From contig OY848922.1 of assembly GCA_963693285.1 (NCBI GenBank), positions 6,188,923-6,252,922 on the forward strand: a stretch of DNA of 64,000 nucleotides, given 5' to 3'. Positions 13,401 through 29,800 of this stretch are shown here, piece after piece. Within the stretch, counting starts at the first letter, position 1. The number at the start of each line of letters is the position of its first letter. The stretch is from Xestospongia muta. Lineage: Eukaryota > Porifera > Demospongiae > Haplosclerida > Petrosiidae. A program made the translations under genes and the position numbers. The notes under the pieces are model-generated. The model was not told the origin of the DNA. It made no database searches and saw only the letters and a program-made list of their open reading frames with translations.

Positions 13401-16400
13401 CTGTACTAAAAGGCCAGTACTGTGCCCAGTAATCTTCTAATTTGGGGTAGTGAATTGTTCCTATAGTTATTACCAGAGCAAAAAATTGTAGAATTTCCGT
13501 TGATGTATGCATCTTTTTTTTTTCCAATAGTTTAGGCAAGGTCAGTGTGTAACAAGCTTGTCAAAAAATCAATTGGTGTTTTATCTGTCATATCTTTTTT
13601 TTCTTCAGATTCTCTAACAAACTCTGGGATATCATATGCTGCATTACTCAGACAGATATGTTTTGTTGCACTTATTTCTATACCATCTACTATTTTAGTT
13701 TCCACATCAAAATCATTGCTATCATAGTATTCATTATCAACATCAGTCATTTCCATTACATCATTGTCATTCATTACCATTTCATCACCATCACTATTGT
13801 ACTCATCATCATCTGCTCTGTTACACAATCCCATTACTTACATCACTTCATCATCACTGATATAGCCATCAAAGTCATCATCACTAACATCTCCTGAGGC
13901 ATTTCCTCCACTTGTAATCATGTCTATCACTTGGTCAGCATTGTATCTAGTCGTTGTTCTCACACTTTAGTTATAAAAATAAAAAAATGTCGCTGTATTT
14001 AAATGGATTACTAAGTAGCAGCCTCTAGAGCATATAAACATGCTCGCAGCATTTAATTACGAAGGCGTTGCGCATATAATTATGCTCATTGCGGTCAAAC
14101 GGTTAACTGCACTCATAAAATTGAAGATTGACAAAACAAGTTTATTAGAATCTATCAGTACTTAATAAATCAAATAAGGTTAAATAGAATCCACACTATG
14201 ACTAACAATCTACTATTTCATGGAAAAAAATGTTGGTAGTTTATTATATATGTTGAAGTATAGTTTTAGAAGTTTGTTCAAACTTTTCATGATCAAGATA
14301 ATTATATTCATATTATGGTAATTATGTTGACAATAACTTATATATAAGGTCATTTGTTGATCTTAAAAGCTTAAGTCACACAAAGCATTAAAATAAATAA
14401 TATGATATAGACATGCCCTACATAATATAAACATAAGGATCTGGAAAAGGTGCCATTTCAAAAAAATAGGAAAAACTGTCAAGCCAATGGTTTCATAAAA
14501 ATAATTGGTATACAGACATTTTGTATAAATTTTTGTATTAAAACTTGTAATGTTGTAATTTTTGTATTAAAACCTGTAATGTTGTAATTTTTGATACCAA
14601 ATTTAAGATGATTCTAACACAATATAATTGGACATTGTAGCTAAAAACTGGAGATGTTGTTATACAAAATATCTGCAAACATGGAACAGGTAATGTGATA
14701 AATGATACTTGCGCATTTCATTTCTACAGATCATGTGAAAATATACATATACAGAGTTATAACATGATCAAACATTCTAAGGTTGATTTGCTACACTTAA
14801 CATTCCAAGGACAAGAGTGAAGTGATTATGTCAGTCTTCAAATTAAACAAACAATAGCAAATAACATAAAAGAGTATTTTCACTGATCTGTGATAACATT
14901 TTAATATCATACTTAGTGTGATATTTATAACCTATGACTACTTGATACAATCATACAATGATCTTTCATACCTTATTCACAACAGTAATGTCAGCACCAT
15001 TACTAATTAATATTTTGATGATCTCTGGATGATTATTGTTAGCTGCCCAATGTAATGCAGTCCAGCCATCCTGTGGCAATAAAACAAAGAAGCAATACAT
15101 ACACAATGTACATTATACAGATAAATTTCAACTAAATGTACTAGTAGTAACACAATACATTCATAATATTCCTAATATTTATGTATATATATCTACTATA
15201 TAATTCTAATAATGTGTTAATTATGTATATGTTATGAATATAATTATCTGTTCTTGTCCCACCATAACATGATTTTGTGTATACTATATAAGTGCCATAT
15301 GGGGTGTGTTAAGATATCTTCTATATCTCTGCGAATCTATCTCAAGTCATCACATAATGGTGACAAGACTGGATCTTTCAGTAAGTCACTACTAAGGAGA
15401 CAAGACAAAATGGCTGTTGATGGGAACATGGAAGAATTATCCCTCCAACATTATTGTAGGGCTAATGATGCTGTTGTAATGAGACATTGGCAGTTTTATG
15501 TAGTGTTTGTGGTCTGTTGATGTATAAACTAATCAATAATTTACTAATGCGTAAGATATCCATGTGATTATCTTTCAATTCAATTGTAGACTTGGTGAAG
15601 GTGCATTATAGCCTAGTGTGTCTAGTGTTTTCAATTTAATTAAAGGCTACAACAGCCAGGAGAGGCATGGCAACCTTTATAGCTGAGCTGAGACAACTAT
15701 ACATGTTTTGTGAATATGGGGATATGTTAGATGACATACTACGTGATCGTTTAGTGGGTGGTATTCGACAGCTGAGTATTCAACAATGACTGCTGGTTGA
15801 ACCCACCCTAACTAACTCTGAAACGTGCTCTTGAACTGGTACTTGCAATGTAGCGGGCAGAGAATGATACAAGAGATATTCAGTGCTAAAAGCCTACTTG
15901 TTACCATTATGGAGGAAACCACTTAGCACCAAGTTGCAGATTTAAAGACTCAAGACTTAATTACATTTTGCCAAATGTATAATAATTCATAAATAAATGG
16001 TTGGTATGTTATTTTTTAATATAATGTTATTTATCAAACAAAATAGCGTAACATTAGTAATTGTTGTATGTTCAGACATTACTTTTAAATGAATAGTAGT
16101 ATATAAATGAAATGAATGTCATGATATAGCATCAACAGTACAGTTGAATTTAAAGGTTTCAATGAATGTATATCAAGGAGTATAGAATACAGTTGTTAAA
16201 TTACTGTTAACAGGAAAAGCAGTTTACAAAGCAACACATTTCCGTGAATTTTTACATGCAAACAGGTATTATATAAAACACAATGTATCCTGGTCTCACA
16301 CAAACTCCTGCCGTTCACTAAATGCTTGTTACTATTCACAAATTTCTGTCTAAGTGTCATTTCAATTGTCTTCTATTTAATGTACTCAGTGCCAGCCTTC

Positions 16401-19400
16401 AATAATTTTGACAGTAGAAATGACCTCTTATTAAATTTATGCTATGTGTTAAGTGTAAGAGAGAGTTGTAGTCATAATTTGGAAAAAATTCAGAAGGCTC
16501 TATTCTACCTTATATTTGTTTTGTTAAGTCATTCACTCAAGCTTTATGTGGTGTTCTGATATTATATCTTCATCTTCTGTTTAAATATTAGCTGTTTATA
16601 CTAAATCCTATTACTCCTATTAGCTAATAGTCAATCCACCAATACACTTTACGAGTTACTGCATTTATGGATAAATGCAACTAAACCATTTCTAATTAAC
16701 AGGTACAGCTAAAGCAATCATAACTTATATATATCATGAGAGGTAGACCATCTAGATAGCAAAGTAATGACTTAGCAGTATCATTTATATCATAATAGAT
16801 AGAGCTGTGCTTTGGGATGGAAAATTTGTACTGTGCACACAAAGAGTTATAAGTGTTAAAGAATTCCAGTGTACTAGTTATAATGAAAAAGGTTAACCTA
16901 GCATACAAGAATTGTGGATGGACAATCACCTTATGACAGGTCAATACGTCTGCTTGGCTCAGTTTAATTGTAATACAACAGCTTGTTCTTCCCAGGAATT
17001 ATAAAAACTTTCTCGAGCAACTCGCATAAATTTGTTCCTTTCCTACTCTGCTAAAACTATGTAAGTATTGACAAGACTATAGTTCAAGCTAAATGCTTGA
17101 AGTAATCATTTTATCAATAAATTAAAACAAAACTAAGCATACCATATTCCACCTAATTTCCTATACAGTAAAATAGCCTTAACAGATGACTTACGCTTTC
17201 TCTTCATTCACTCAGTAATGTCAATAAATACCTATGCTTTTATTTCACATGGAATAATTCATAATATAACTATAAGTATTGAATGTTTAGTCCCAACAAT
17301 TTTTACAATATATTGTGTAATTACCTTTATTGTCCCATTCCACAGCTACCCAATAAGCCTGTAAACTTAACAAGTACCAACTGACAGCTATGTACACCAT
17401 CATAGGGGTTGGAAAAGGGGGCAGGAGGGGTTGAACCCCCCCCCCCCCCCTTTCAAAATCAAGGGGGCTAAGCTCCCCATGGTTTGTACTCAAGACTATG
17501 TACATAATAACCACTTGACTGAAGTGCTTTTGAAACTGATATTATTAGGTTATTAAAAATTATACCAACTGATTTTGTGGCAACGAATTTGTCTGTTTCT
17601 GCTCTCTATTGTCCAGATTCTTTACTAATCTCAACCTTCAACCAATAAATAACTCTATCATATTAAGATGTTACAACTAACTCTATTATAGAATTCTATT
17701 CACTTCCTGAGCTTGGACAAGTAATTTCCAATACTGAAATCTCTATTTAATCAAATCGTTTGGTGATACATGTTAGCTAAACTTTCATTCTTTCAATGAC
17801 TGGATCTTTCATCCAGTGTGCTCATATAATAAATACTCTACTCATTCTACTAACTTATAAAAGATTCTTTTTAATATTCTCTATTATATCTATTATACCA
17901 CACTTCAAATGATTACTGCAACTAGTGTCTACAAAAAGTATTGAGTTATTTATGCAGCAACATTGTCTCTTTCTAATTCTTATCATCTTCAAACACTCTC
18001 GAGGCCATATTTTATATGGAGTTAATAAAGACTGTACAACATACAATGGTTACCTCCTCTTTTGCCTTATTTTATACAAATTCAGTTCTAAGATTAAAAA
18101 GGTATGAAAGTATTTGTTCATCTTTATACTAAAGTCAATCAAGTTACTCTTCTTATACCAACTAATGACATGGCTCTAATCATAAAAGATCAGAGTGACT
18201 TAAGCTGCAGTCATGATAAAATGAGACATAGCCAAAAACCTTCTATCTATAGTTAATGACTGAAACAATGTTAGCAATAAACTAAGCTATGGCTAATAAT
18301 CAATTATTTTGTAGAAAAGGAATGTTGTTAGCAGATTATATAGTTGCAGTATAATTACAAAAGTTTGTTCAAAGTGGTCATCATCAGAATAATTATATTC
18401 ATTGTTTGATATTTTAAAATATTAAGCTAAGTCTCAAATAATGAAAACAATTACTATTGAATTTATATTACTAACAATGAAATATTTGATGGAAAGGAAA
18501 TGTTGGTAGCTTATTGCTGGTGACAAATGATACTTGAGTATTTTGTTTGTACAGATCATGCAAAAAAATATATATACAGTGTTATAACATGATAAACTTA
18601 TTCTTAGGTAATTTGGTACATTGAACACACCAGGTACATGAGTGAAGTGATTATGCCAGTCTTCACATTTAACAAACAATAACGAATAGGACAAAAGAGT
18701 ATTTTCACTGATCAATAATAACATTTTAATATCATGCTTAGGATGTTATTCATAAATATGACTACTTGATGTAATCACACTGTGATCTTTCATACCTTAT
18801 CAACAACAGTAATGTCAGCACCATTAGTAATTAATATTTTGATGATCTCTGGATGATTATTGGTGGCTGCAATATGTAATGCAGTCCAGCCATCATATGT
18901 GTATAATATATACATATTGTTAAAATGCTAGCAGTAAAAAAGTGAAAACCATTATTTGGATTTTTACAGAAGAAAGTTCAGTAAAAAATATATATAAAAT
19001 TATCATAATTTCTTGAACTTTGGATAAAACATACAAAGAGAGTTTTTATAAGTTTTATGTGCCAAATTTAGTAGTATTGATCTAATTAATTAACATTGCT
19101 ATTTGTGATATTTCTTTTAATTTAATGACAAACTGTATACCTGCAACTGCTAATAATGTAATTGTGTTGTTATCTCTGTTTAATAAATAATCCAAGTACA
19201 CTATGTTATCTCACTTTATTAATTACAGTCATATCTGCTCCTTGTTCTAATAAGAACTCAGCCACTTTGAGATGTCCATTCATACATGCTAACATCAATG
19301 GAGTATTACCATTCTAAAGAATTATAAATATGACATAAAATGGTCAATTTAAGAAAATCATTATGTGCAATATAACAATTGCCTTTAGTCACAACAGGAT

Positions 19401-22400
19401 AGGAAAATGCTTTAATTTAGCATAATATTATAGAACTTAACCCAATCATAATTCAATTGTTATTAAAAGTATTTTTTTAGCTTCACCAATCAAAACGGCA
19501 TTCATCCATAAATAATATTGTATTGCTATGTCCCAAAGATTATTTTATTTCGAGCATATCATTTCATAACACACAGAGATGAAAATATTTTAATGTAGTA
19601 CAGCAATATAGATAAGAAATACCTAGGTTTATACTAACAAAATTAAACTTTAATCAACATTAAGAGTATTGGAGATGCCAAGGAGTTTAATTGAATAATT
19701 ATACTGCATGGCTATCACAATTTATCAGTCCAACATCAGTAGTGTTAAAGTTGCTGTAAGAGCTATTTAATTGATGAGGACCGTCTTTGATACAATCTTA
19801 AAAAGGTATAATATGTCCTGTCACATGTAATCTAGAATGACTTGTTACATAATCAAATAGCTGCAATAGATGATGCTGAATTGCATAATAATACTTAAAG
19901 ATTTTCTTTATATACAATAACAGGAAGAAGAGAGATTACTATTAGTTATTGTAGAGTCTGAAGGACCTAATCTACTCAGAAGAGACCAGTTAAGCACATA
20001 ATAAATCAGGTCTGAGTGAAGGAAGAGTTAACAACACTCATTTCAAGATACTCTGATATTTTTCAAAATGAACTAGGCACAATCAAAGCTGTAACTGTCA
20101 ACATTGTAATAAAAGAGAGAGCCACTCCAAGATTTTGTCGTCCATGACTGGTAGCATTTGCACTCAGTTTAAAGGTAGATAAGCTTGGTGTTTTAAAAAA
20201 TATTATAACTCTTGTCTCTAATATTATACATTGTATATGTCTTAAGCTACCTTCAAATGTATTAGTGTAAAAGACTTCATAGGATTGTATCATGTCGATG
20301 ATATCAAGATGGACACAATTGTTGCTGTATTAAAAGACATGATTCTTTGATTAAATCTGAACCTATCAATCTGTAGGATCCAGTGTTATGACAGTGCACC
20401 CAATATGAAGAAAGCTGCTGCAAAAATTAAGGCTACTGAGCCCAAAGCCCATTACTTACACTGCTATGACAATAGTTTGAACTTGGCTGTGTCAGATACT
20501 ATTAAAATCATCTGGCCAATGTCTGATACACAGATCATGCTTCAGAAATTTGTAAGCTTTTGTCAAATATAGTATAGTAAAGGTATTGTATCTATCAACC
20601 ATTAGTGGCTTCTCTACATTTTCTCTTCTTGTAGATGACAATCATGTTCTATAAGTCTTCGTTACTATACTGTTATCGTGGACTATGCTAAGAACGGTTA
20701 TGAGCCATTTATCTTTCCATTGCAAGGCAAGTATGCCATTCTATAAGTTTTCTGTTCTTTTTTTTCTTTCTTCAATCCCTTTCGTATCTGTCCAGTTTGT
20801 CCTTTACCTTTTGCTTTTGATTTCCATTCTAGAGGCATACCTTTTCTATCTACAAGGGCTGTACCACATATGGTGTCCTGCTTTCTTTAGTGACCCAAGT
20901 AGTCTCATTACAATAACATATGTAACAGTTTTGTTCTCTCCAACATGTAACATATTATCCTTTTCTACAACATAAGTAAGCATTACACATGTACAATAGT
21001 CAACCCAATATTACTTGATACATACCTGCATACAGAGTCCAATTGTAAGTATAACCTGTTTTTGAGTCAGCTAAAGAAAATATTTTAGCCCCCATTTGTT
21101 TTGCTTATTAGACATGTATTGAAGAAACCAAATTCTGCCCTTGAAGCTACCAATGGCCTCATTTATGGAAAGTTCACGTCAAGAATTATAACTAGCTTGA
21201 AAGTTACTAATCAGTGATGTAATAAGGGGACGTCTCTTATATAAAGGATCATATCCTGGTTCACCTTTTTGTTTTGGGCTTACTTGTCATTTATGTGTAG
21301 AAACTTCAAAATTAGGCTGAAATGATCCCTTGACATTACACAAGAGAAGGTGGGTGTACTAAAAGGCTAATACTGAGGCCAGTAATCTTCTAATTTGGGG
21401 TAGTGGATTGTTCCTATTATTATTACCAGAAGAAAAAATGTAGCCTTTCTGTTGATGTATGCATCTTCTTTTTCCAATAGTTTAGGCAAGGTCAAGTTTG
21501 TCAAAAAAATCAATTGGTGTTTTATCTGTCATATCTTTTCTTCCTTCAGATTCTCCAACAAACTCTGGGATATCATATGCTGCATTACTCAGCATATGAT
21601 ATTATATGATATTTATTGTTGCACTGATTTCAATTTCATCACCATACTTTAATGATTTCAATGTAATAGTAGTAACACAATACATTCATAATGTTAATGA
21701 TGTTATGTAAACATCCATGATGTGATGTTGTCAATAATTATGGTACAATTATTATATAGTTATATTTATGTATATATAATTACTATATAATGCTAATTAT
21801 GTGTTTATTATGTATATGTTATGAATATAATTATCTATTCCTGTCCCACCATAACTTGATTTTGTGTATACTATATAAGTGTCATATTGGGTACATTAAT
21901 GAATGTTTTATATCGCTGCGACTCGATCTCAAGACAAGATGGCTGTCCATGGGAGAATTCTGCCTCCAACATTATTGTAGGGCTAATGATGTCTTTGACA
22001 ATAAGATATTGGCAGTTTTGTGTAGTGTTTGTGGTCTGTTCATGCATAACTAATGAAGTATATACTAATGCCTAGAAGACTGTCTATCAGCAGCAATGAG
22101 AGAGAGAGTGGCTGTTTATAGCTGAGCTGAGACAACTATCCAAGTTTTCTGAATATGGGGAGATGTTAGATGTCATGCTACATGATCATTTAGTGGGTGT
22201 TATTCAACAGCTGAGTATTCAACGATGACTGCTGGCTGAACCCATCATAACTCTGAAACGTGCTTTTGAACTGGTACTTGCAATGTAGTCGGCAGAGAAG
22301 GATACAAGAGATATTTAGTGCTAAAAAGCCTACTTGTTACCATTGGGGAAAAAATCACTTAGCAAAAAGTTGCAGATTTAACACCTCTGTTTGTCATGGC

Positions 22401-24269
22401 TGCAACAAGAAGGGGCACCTGATCAGATGTTGTAGAAATAGCCAAAAGAGGCCAAACAAGTCAAATACAAACATTAACGAGATGGTAGAAGACCTTATTT
22501 CTCAATTTTTGCTTGACTAGGTCAATTTCTATTTCAATATCAATACAGACATGAGATAGTTGATAAGAGATATCCACATCAGATTTGTCAGCTGTTTTTT
22601 TCCTCGAGTAAAAGGAGGTAGTTTCATTACAGCACAGTAAAGGCCAGCACTATGATGTATATTAAAACCCCTATCTGCCAAAACTATATCACCTGGTAGT
22701 AGGTTCTCCAAAATAAGTTTTCTGTCAGATGTATATCTGAAATCCTACCTCCTCATCCTTTAGATATAAACGTGATCATACCTTGTGGAGCTACTCCTAT
22801 AAGGAATTTGGTAGTATTGTAGTGCTTGTAATTAGACCAAGTTTGATCTCTGGCTTTCAAGTTAGTGGGTCTTTTCATGAAAACTTCAAAACAGTCTATA
22901 ATCACAACACATTTTCCAAAGCTCTTTCTGAATTACATAGGCTGAGTCCGTACCAGTTCTCCTCTATCTGGCTATTTAACAAGAGGACCCAATCGAATAT
23001 ACAATATGTCAATCCATTTCTTCACATGTCGTGCAATAGTTGACTGATTAACTCCAAATCTGTATGATCCTGATCCCCTAGATTAAGGCACAGCTTCATC
23101 AAAATCATAACAAACTGCTGAAAGCCTTTTGTGTAGCGATTAGTACAGCCTACAGCATAAAAGCTATTATGTTTTCCTTTTGCCAGTGAAAATGGCAGAT
23201 AACGTCGTTCAGCTCCTTCCACTGCATAACCTCTATACTTTAACACTTTGTAACGCAATAATTGCGTGGGCAGGATCACGCAATGACGAAATTTATTTTC
23301 CCTTAAGGCATAAACACATTGTCAATTGAACATGCTTTGGAAATGTTATAACGTGTTCAAATAAAGCTATAACTAGTTTCTAACTCTCATTTTAAACTGT
23401 AAGGATGTCAATACAGTGGAGTAACAACAAGTGTTGTCTTATACACGGTACACGTAAGTTGACCCACATTGTCTACTATTTGTATTCAAGTTACACCAAG
23501 AAGTGCCCATTTCTTATTATTATTTAGAGGCCACACTGCATCTGAATACTGACTTTACTGAGCACAAGTGGAATCACTAAGTCCAATCAACTACATTTTA
23601 CTACTGTAATCTTGTCCTACACTGTAGAATGCTAGTAGTGTGCATTGATTTTAGCCTTGTCTATTATAAGTAACAATAGACTGCAGGTAGCCATTACATT
23701 TATTTCATAGACTATGTTCACATTGGATATCTGATATTGTTTGAGTTTGTCTCCTCACTTTTCTTAGATTCAAAATGTTATCTCACATATTATGATACAT
23801 TTGAAATTTATTCTTTCGTGTACTTCAACACTTACGAGACCGTAATTAATATTAATATCAATGTATTCCGCCCACACGTAATTGCGTTATTTGTTTCCTG
23901 GAGACAGCAATTTTTGACAAGAACGTGTGTCCTTTGTGTGATGACGTTTTAGCTGCCTTTTACAAGTAAGTTTGTCTTTCTACGAGGTTAATAATACGCT
24001 ACATCATTAGTAAAGCTGTGGGTATAACATGTGGTTCTTGTTTAGCCGAATTTGAAAGTAGAGGGTTTACGTTGATGTAGGAAATGGAGTCTACAGGCTA
24101 GACGAAGGTTTGTAAGAGATATATAGTAGTTAGACATCATATATAATAGCTCATAAATTATAATATATATGTATATACGTATGTATATTTTGTATAAGCA
24201 TTACCATGAAATAATGAGTAATATACATTGTATAAATGAACAGACCACACCCAATAGTACATGTATTGG

Positions 24270-24301
<32 letters not shown>

Positions 24302-26787
24302 TGAGTGTTTCAATTGACACAAATATTTAGTTGTAATAGTAACATGGCTTATATATTTCTTTTTGTATGATAAACTTTGAAACAATCTGATGGGCACAAA
24401 GCTGGATTGTTGCTACAAGTACTACACTTATACAAAGTAAGATGTCTTCTTGCTACCTTGTCTGTTACTGCATACAGCACAGTCACGATGCTTCTTGCCT
24501 TTTTTCATGAAGTGGCGCAAAGGTTGCAGATGCTCAAGTGTCTGAGAGGTGCGTGGTCCAGTACGTGCTTGAGGAATACTACGTTGTGCATTGGAGTGTG
24601 TTTCAATAAGTGTACGTCGATATGCAAGGTGAGTAATTGGTCGTTTTCCATTTGTGCTAGTTTGTTCCTTGTAGATTATGTAGGAATTCACCACCACTAC
24701 TTCCACAATCCCAAAAAAAACTTTCTTCCACCACTTCATTGACTTATGGAGAAAACTATAATAGCTAACAAGTTGGTCCATCTTGTCAACACCCAACATG
24801 TATTGATTGTAGTCAACCACAACTGCTGGCTTCTCTGTTGTTTAAGAAGTGTGTCTAAATAATTATGTAAATTAGAATTTTGTTGTTCTTTATTTACCTT
24901 GACTGTACAGGTAAATTACCAAAGCATGTTTTGTGGAGAGCATCAATACTTATCGTTTGTCAGTCCACGACAAGGTCAGTAAGTCTCCACAGCGAAAGGC
25001 TTCCACCATACCTCGAGGCCTCTTTTGGTTCAGCAACATCATAGAAAATAAATTATACTTTAACACTTTTTAAAGAAATAATTGCGTGGGCAGGATCATG
25101 CGATGACAAAATTTAATTTTCCCTCAAACCCTAAGCACATTGTCAATAGAAGATGCTTTGGAAATGTTATAACGTGTTCAAATAAAGCCATAAGTAGTTT
25201 CTAACTCTCACTTTAAACTGAAAGGATGTCAGTACAGTGGAGTAACAACGAGCGCTGTCTTATACATGGTACATGTAAGTTGACCTACATTGTCTTTTTA
25301 TAGGTGTAGCAGTAGTGACATCAGTAACGTTTGTCGTTCAGTTTCTGTGAGGTGACTCTGGCCAAAAAATGTTCTGGTAATATGGAAGGACGAACAGTAT
25401 GTTTTACACTATTATACAAGGAATGAGTTGAGTGGCAATATTAAGATTGAAGTATTTCATCTTGTGAAATGATGCTTCACAAAGAAGTTAGTGAAAAATG
25501 TAAGCATTTGTGATAGCTACATCAATGATAAAGTAGGCAATGTATAGAGACCATTTTTGCCCACGATCACTCATACTATAGTACTGTCACAGTTGATCAT
25601 TTCGATCAACACCACCCATATTTTCAGTGTATTGAGCTATAAGCCACTTACATTGAATGAAGTGTTTTTCACCATTTTTGCGTTCTTTTTCCATCAACTA
25701 TTTGATTTGGTTGAAAATTTGTTGAGATAGGTGTAAACACTTTACAATGATTATGAATTGCTGCAATTTTAGCACTTCAGTTGCAATGGCTTCGGCAGCT
25801 CATTTGAGCTTTCTCCATCCCTGTGTAGTTGTTTTATAAATGGTTGTCAAAGCTTAGCTGTGATTCTAGACATGTATATACAGTATATTTATATTATGTA
25901 CATTATGTGTTGTAGTTAAATTGTGTGCTAGTTTTCACATATAAGCTTTGTCAAGCATAGATAAGCTACTAAGGTTACACTTACCAGATTGCCATGGTAA
26001 CTACTAGTCAGTCATGTTCATTATTGTAACCTAGGTTGTGTATTTGATAGCAAATAACGTAGTTCCCTTATTAAGCGCTTATTGGTGCTTGCAGTTCATT
26101 TGATTTTAAGTTGTAGGCGCTTACTAGGGATTTGAAAAAGGTTTCTAATAAGTGCCCAAGTATGAATAATTAATTATTAACCAGTGATAACTAAGATAAG
26201 GCTTATAAATTTGTTACACCACAGAGTATTTAACATTCTGAATCATCTCACTAAGATGCTGCAGGTATGACTGATCTCTAAATGGAGTCCAGATATAGGG
26301 AAGACACTTTCAACAAAGAAGAAAAACAACAATCCTCATGATAGATTCACTGTTGCTGTGATGAAGGGCAAATTGATAGTTGTTCATATCGCAAAAGAAA
26401 TTTCAAAGATATGTTGGTTGTTTCTTCACAAAGGAGAACGATACCCTGTACAGTCAAGGACAAAAGGAGAAGATCCTTCATTGAGCAAGGCAGTTTAGAA
26501 GTGCCTTGTGAGCTGACTTTTCAATTCCAAACGGAACCAAAAAAATTGCTAGCCTAACTTATTTCTCATTGCTCAACACGTAATAATAACCACAGTAACC
26601 ACAAATCTAAGATGGTGAGATGGGGTGGGTACTTACATGGGGAATTGACATTTTTCTTTAACGACAATAATATGAGGCTGGGCACTTACATAGAGGTGGG
26701 CGCTGGTTCGGGGAATGACAGTATATATATGTGACCCAATTTGTGAAAAGGGACCACTTCTTTCAAACCATTATAAATGCTTGACAG

Positions 26788-26856
<69 letters not shown>

Positions 26857-29800
26857 TGTATGTATGTATATGTATATATAGTATGATGTAATTCAAAGCA
26901 TGGCATGACACATAACACTACTTTACATTGTTTACAATGGTATGTTGTGGTCTTTCTACCATTTTGTTTTTTATGACTACAGACAATACATTTGTTTGCT
27001 TTTTTAGGTATGTATTGAAGAAACCAAATTCTGCCCTTGAAGCAAACAATGACCTCATTTATGGAGAGTTCACATCAAGAATTATAACTAGCTTGAAATT
27101 TACTAATCAGTGATGTAATAAGGGGACGTCTCTTATATAATGGATCATATCCTGGTACACCTTTTTGTTTTTTTGGCTTTCTTGTCATTTATGTGTAGAA
27201 ACTTCAAAATTAGGCTGAATCAATCCCTTGACATTAGACGAGAGAAGGTGACTATACTAAAGGCTAATACTGAGCCCAGTAATCTTCTAATTTCAGGTAG
27301 TGGATTGTTTCTATTATTATTACCAGATTAAAAAATTGTAGCTTTCTGTTGATGTATGCATCTTTTTTTCCAATAGTTTAGGCAAGGTCGGTGTGAAAAC
27401 TCTGTTTCATCTGTCATATCTTCTGTTCCTTCAGATTCTCCAACAAACTCTGGGATACCATATGCTACACTACTCAGAGAGATATGTTTTGTTGCACTGA
27501 TTTCAATATCATCACCATACACTATTTCCATACCATCTACTATTTCAGTTTCCACATCAAAATCATTGCTAACATAGTATTCATCATCTATTATTATTAA
27601 TGATTATTAATAATTTATCATTATAGTATTTACTGATCTGTAATAACATTTTAATATCATACTTAGTGTGATATGTATAACCTATGACTACTTGATACAA
27701 TCATACAATGATCTTTCATACCTTATCAACAACAGTAATGTCAGCACCATTGCTAATTAATATTTTGATGATCTCTGGATGATTATTGATAGCTGCACAA
27801 TGTAATGCAGTCCTGCCATAATACTGCAAAAATAAAACAAAGAAGCAATACATACACAATGTACACTATACAGATCAATTTCAACTCAATGTACTAGTAG
27901 TAACACAATATATTCATAATGTTAATGATGTTATGTAAACATCAACAATGTGATGTTGTCAATAATTATGGTACAATTATTATATAGTTATATTTATGTA
28001 TATATAATTACTATATAATTCTAATTATGTGTTTATTATGTACATGTTATGAATCTATTCCTGTCCCACCATAACTTGATTTTGTGTATACTATATAAAT
28101 GTCATATGGGTTGTATTAATGAATGTTCTATATCTATGTGACTCGACTTCAAGATATGATTGCTGTCCATGGGAGCATCGGAGAATTCTGCCTCCAACAT
28201 TATTGTAGGGTTAATGATGTCTTTGATGACAAGACATTGGCAGTTTATGTAGTGTTTGTGGTCTTTTCATGCACAAACTAATCAAGTATTTACTAATATC
28301 TAGAAGACTGTCTGATTATCTTTTGATTCAATTGTAGACTTGGTGAAGGAGTGTTATAGTCCAAAACCATCAGTAGTTGTCCAGTGTTTTAATTTTAATT
28401 TAAGGCTACAACAACCAGGAGAGAGAGCGGTTGTTTATAGCTGAGCTGAGACAACTATCCAAATTTTGTGAATATTGGGAGATATGTTAGATGTCATGCT
28501 ACGTGATCGTTTAGTGGGTGATATTAGACAGCTGAGTATTCAATGATGACTGCTGGCTGAACCCATCCTAACTCTGAAATGTGCTCTTGAACTGGTACTT
28601 GCAATGTAGTCTGCAGAGAAGGATACAAGAGATAATTAGTGCTAAAAGGCCTACTTGTTACCGTTGTGGAGGAAACATCTTAGCACCAATTTGCAGATTT
28701 AAAAAATATGTTTGTCATGGCTGCAAGAAGAAGGGGCACCTAATCAGATGTTGTAGAAATGCCCCCAAAAAAGAGGCCAAACAAGTCAAGTACAAACATT
28801 AACAAGGTGGTAGAAGACCCCATTTCTCAATTGTATGTTTCCCTCAAGTAAGACAAAACCGTTAAAGACAGTGGTTAATATAGATAGCAAAGATGTTGAG
28901 ATGGAGAAAAACACAGGAGCGTTAGTGTCAGTGATGACACACACAGAGTACAAGAGGCTATGTAATCAAAAGAGTAGACTACCATTACATGCAGCAAGAA
29001 TAAACTGGAAGACATATACCGGAGAGATGATTAAAGTGGTGGTGAACCATCAAGGAGATGAAGAGAGATTACCATTAGTTATTGTAGAGTCCAAAGGACC
29101 TAATCTACTCAGAAGAGACTGGTTGATGAAGTTGAAACAGGACTTGCACATGATAAATCAGGTCCGAATGAAGGAAGAGTTAACAACACTCATTTCAAGA
29201 TACTCTTATATTTTTCAGAATGAACTAGGTATCTGATATCAAAGCTGTATCTGCCAGGATCATAGCAGAAGAGAGAGCCACTCATAGATTGTTGTCCACA
29301 ACTGGTACCATTTGCACTCCATTCAATTGTAGATAAGGAACTAGAGAGACTAGAGTCAATGGGAGTACTGGAAAAAGTGGAATTTGCAGACTGGGTGGCA
29401 CCCATCATTTCAGTATTGAAGGATGACTGAAATGTTAGAATTTGTGATGATTATAACATGACCATTAATAAAAAGCATCAAAAGTGGACCTGTATCTATT
29501 CCCGAGAGTGGATGACCTTTTTACAGCAATGACCAGTGGAGTGTATTTTGTATATAATGTATTGTGCTAGAGAATTTCTGCTAGTTTTAGGAATAGAAAG
29601 GGTACATCAGATATAAGGACACAGGTTATGAAAACTGTAGCTACACTAGTCACTGTTTATTGACAAGACTATAATTCAAGCTAAATGCTTGAACTAAATA
29701 ATTTAAGCAATCCTTTTATGAAAAAATTAAAATAAAAACCAAGTTTTTATAACCTATACAGCTGAATTTGAGGTAGTCATTTGCTTTGAGTTATATTAAC

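Noticed and set aside
17438..17450. C homopolymer as a possible G-quadruplex regulator
   Set aside because: It is a single uninterrupted run without spaced G-tracts, more likely slippage in an element end; kept only as a note in the intron entry.
24158..24397. Minus-strand ORF with His-Thr repeats
   Set aside because: A translation of the TG microsatellite, not a protein.
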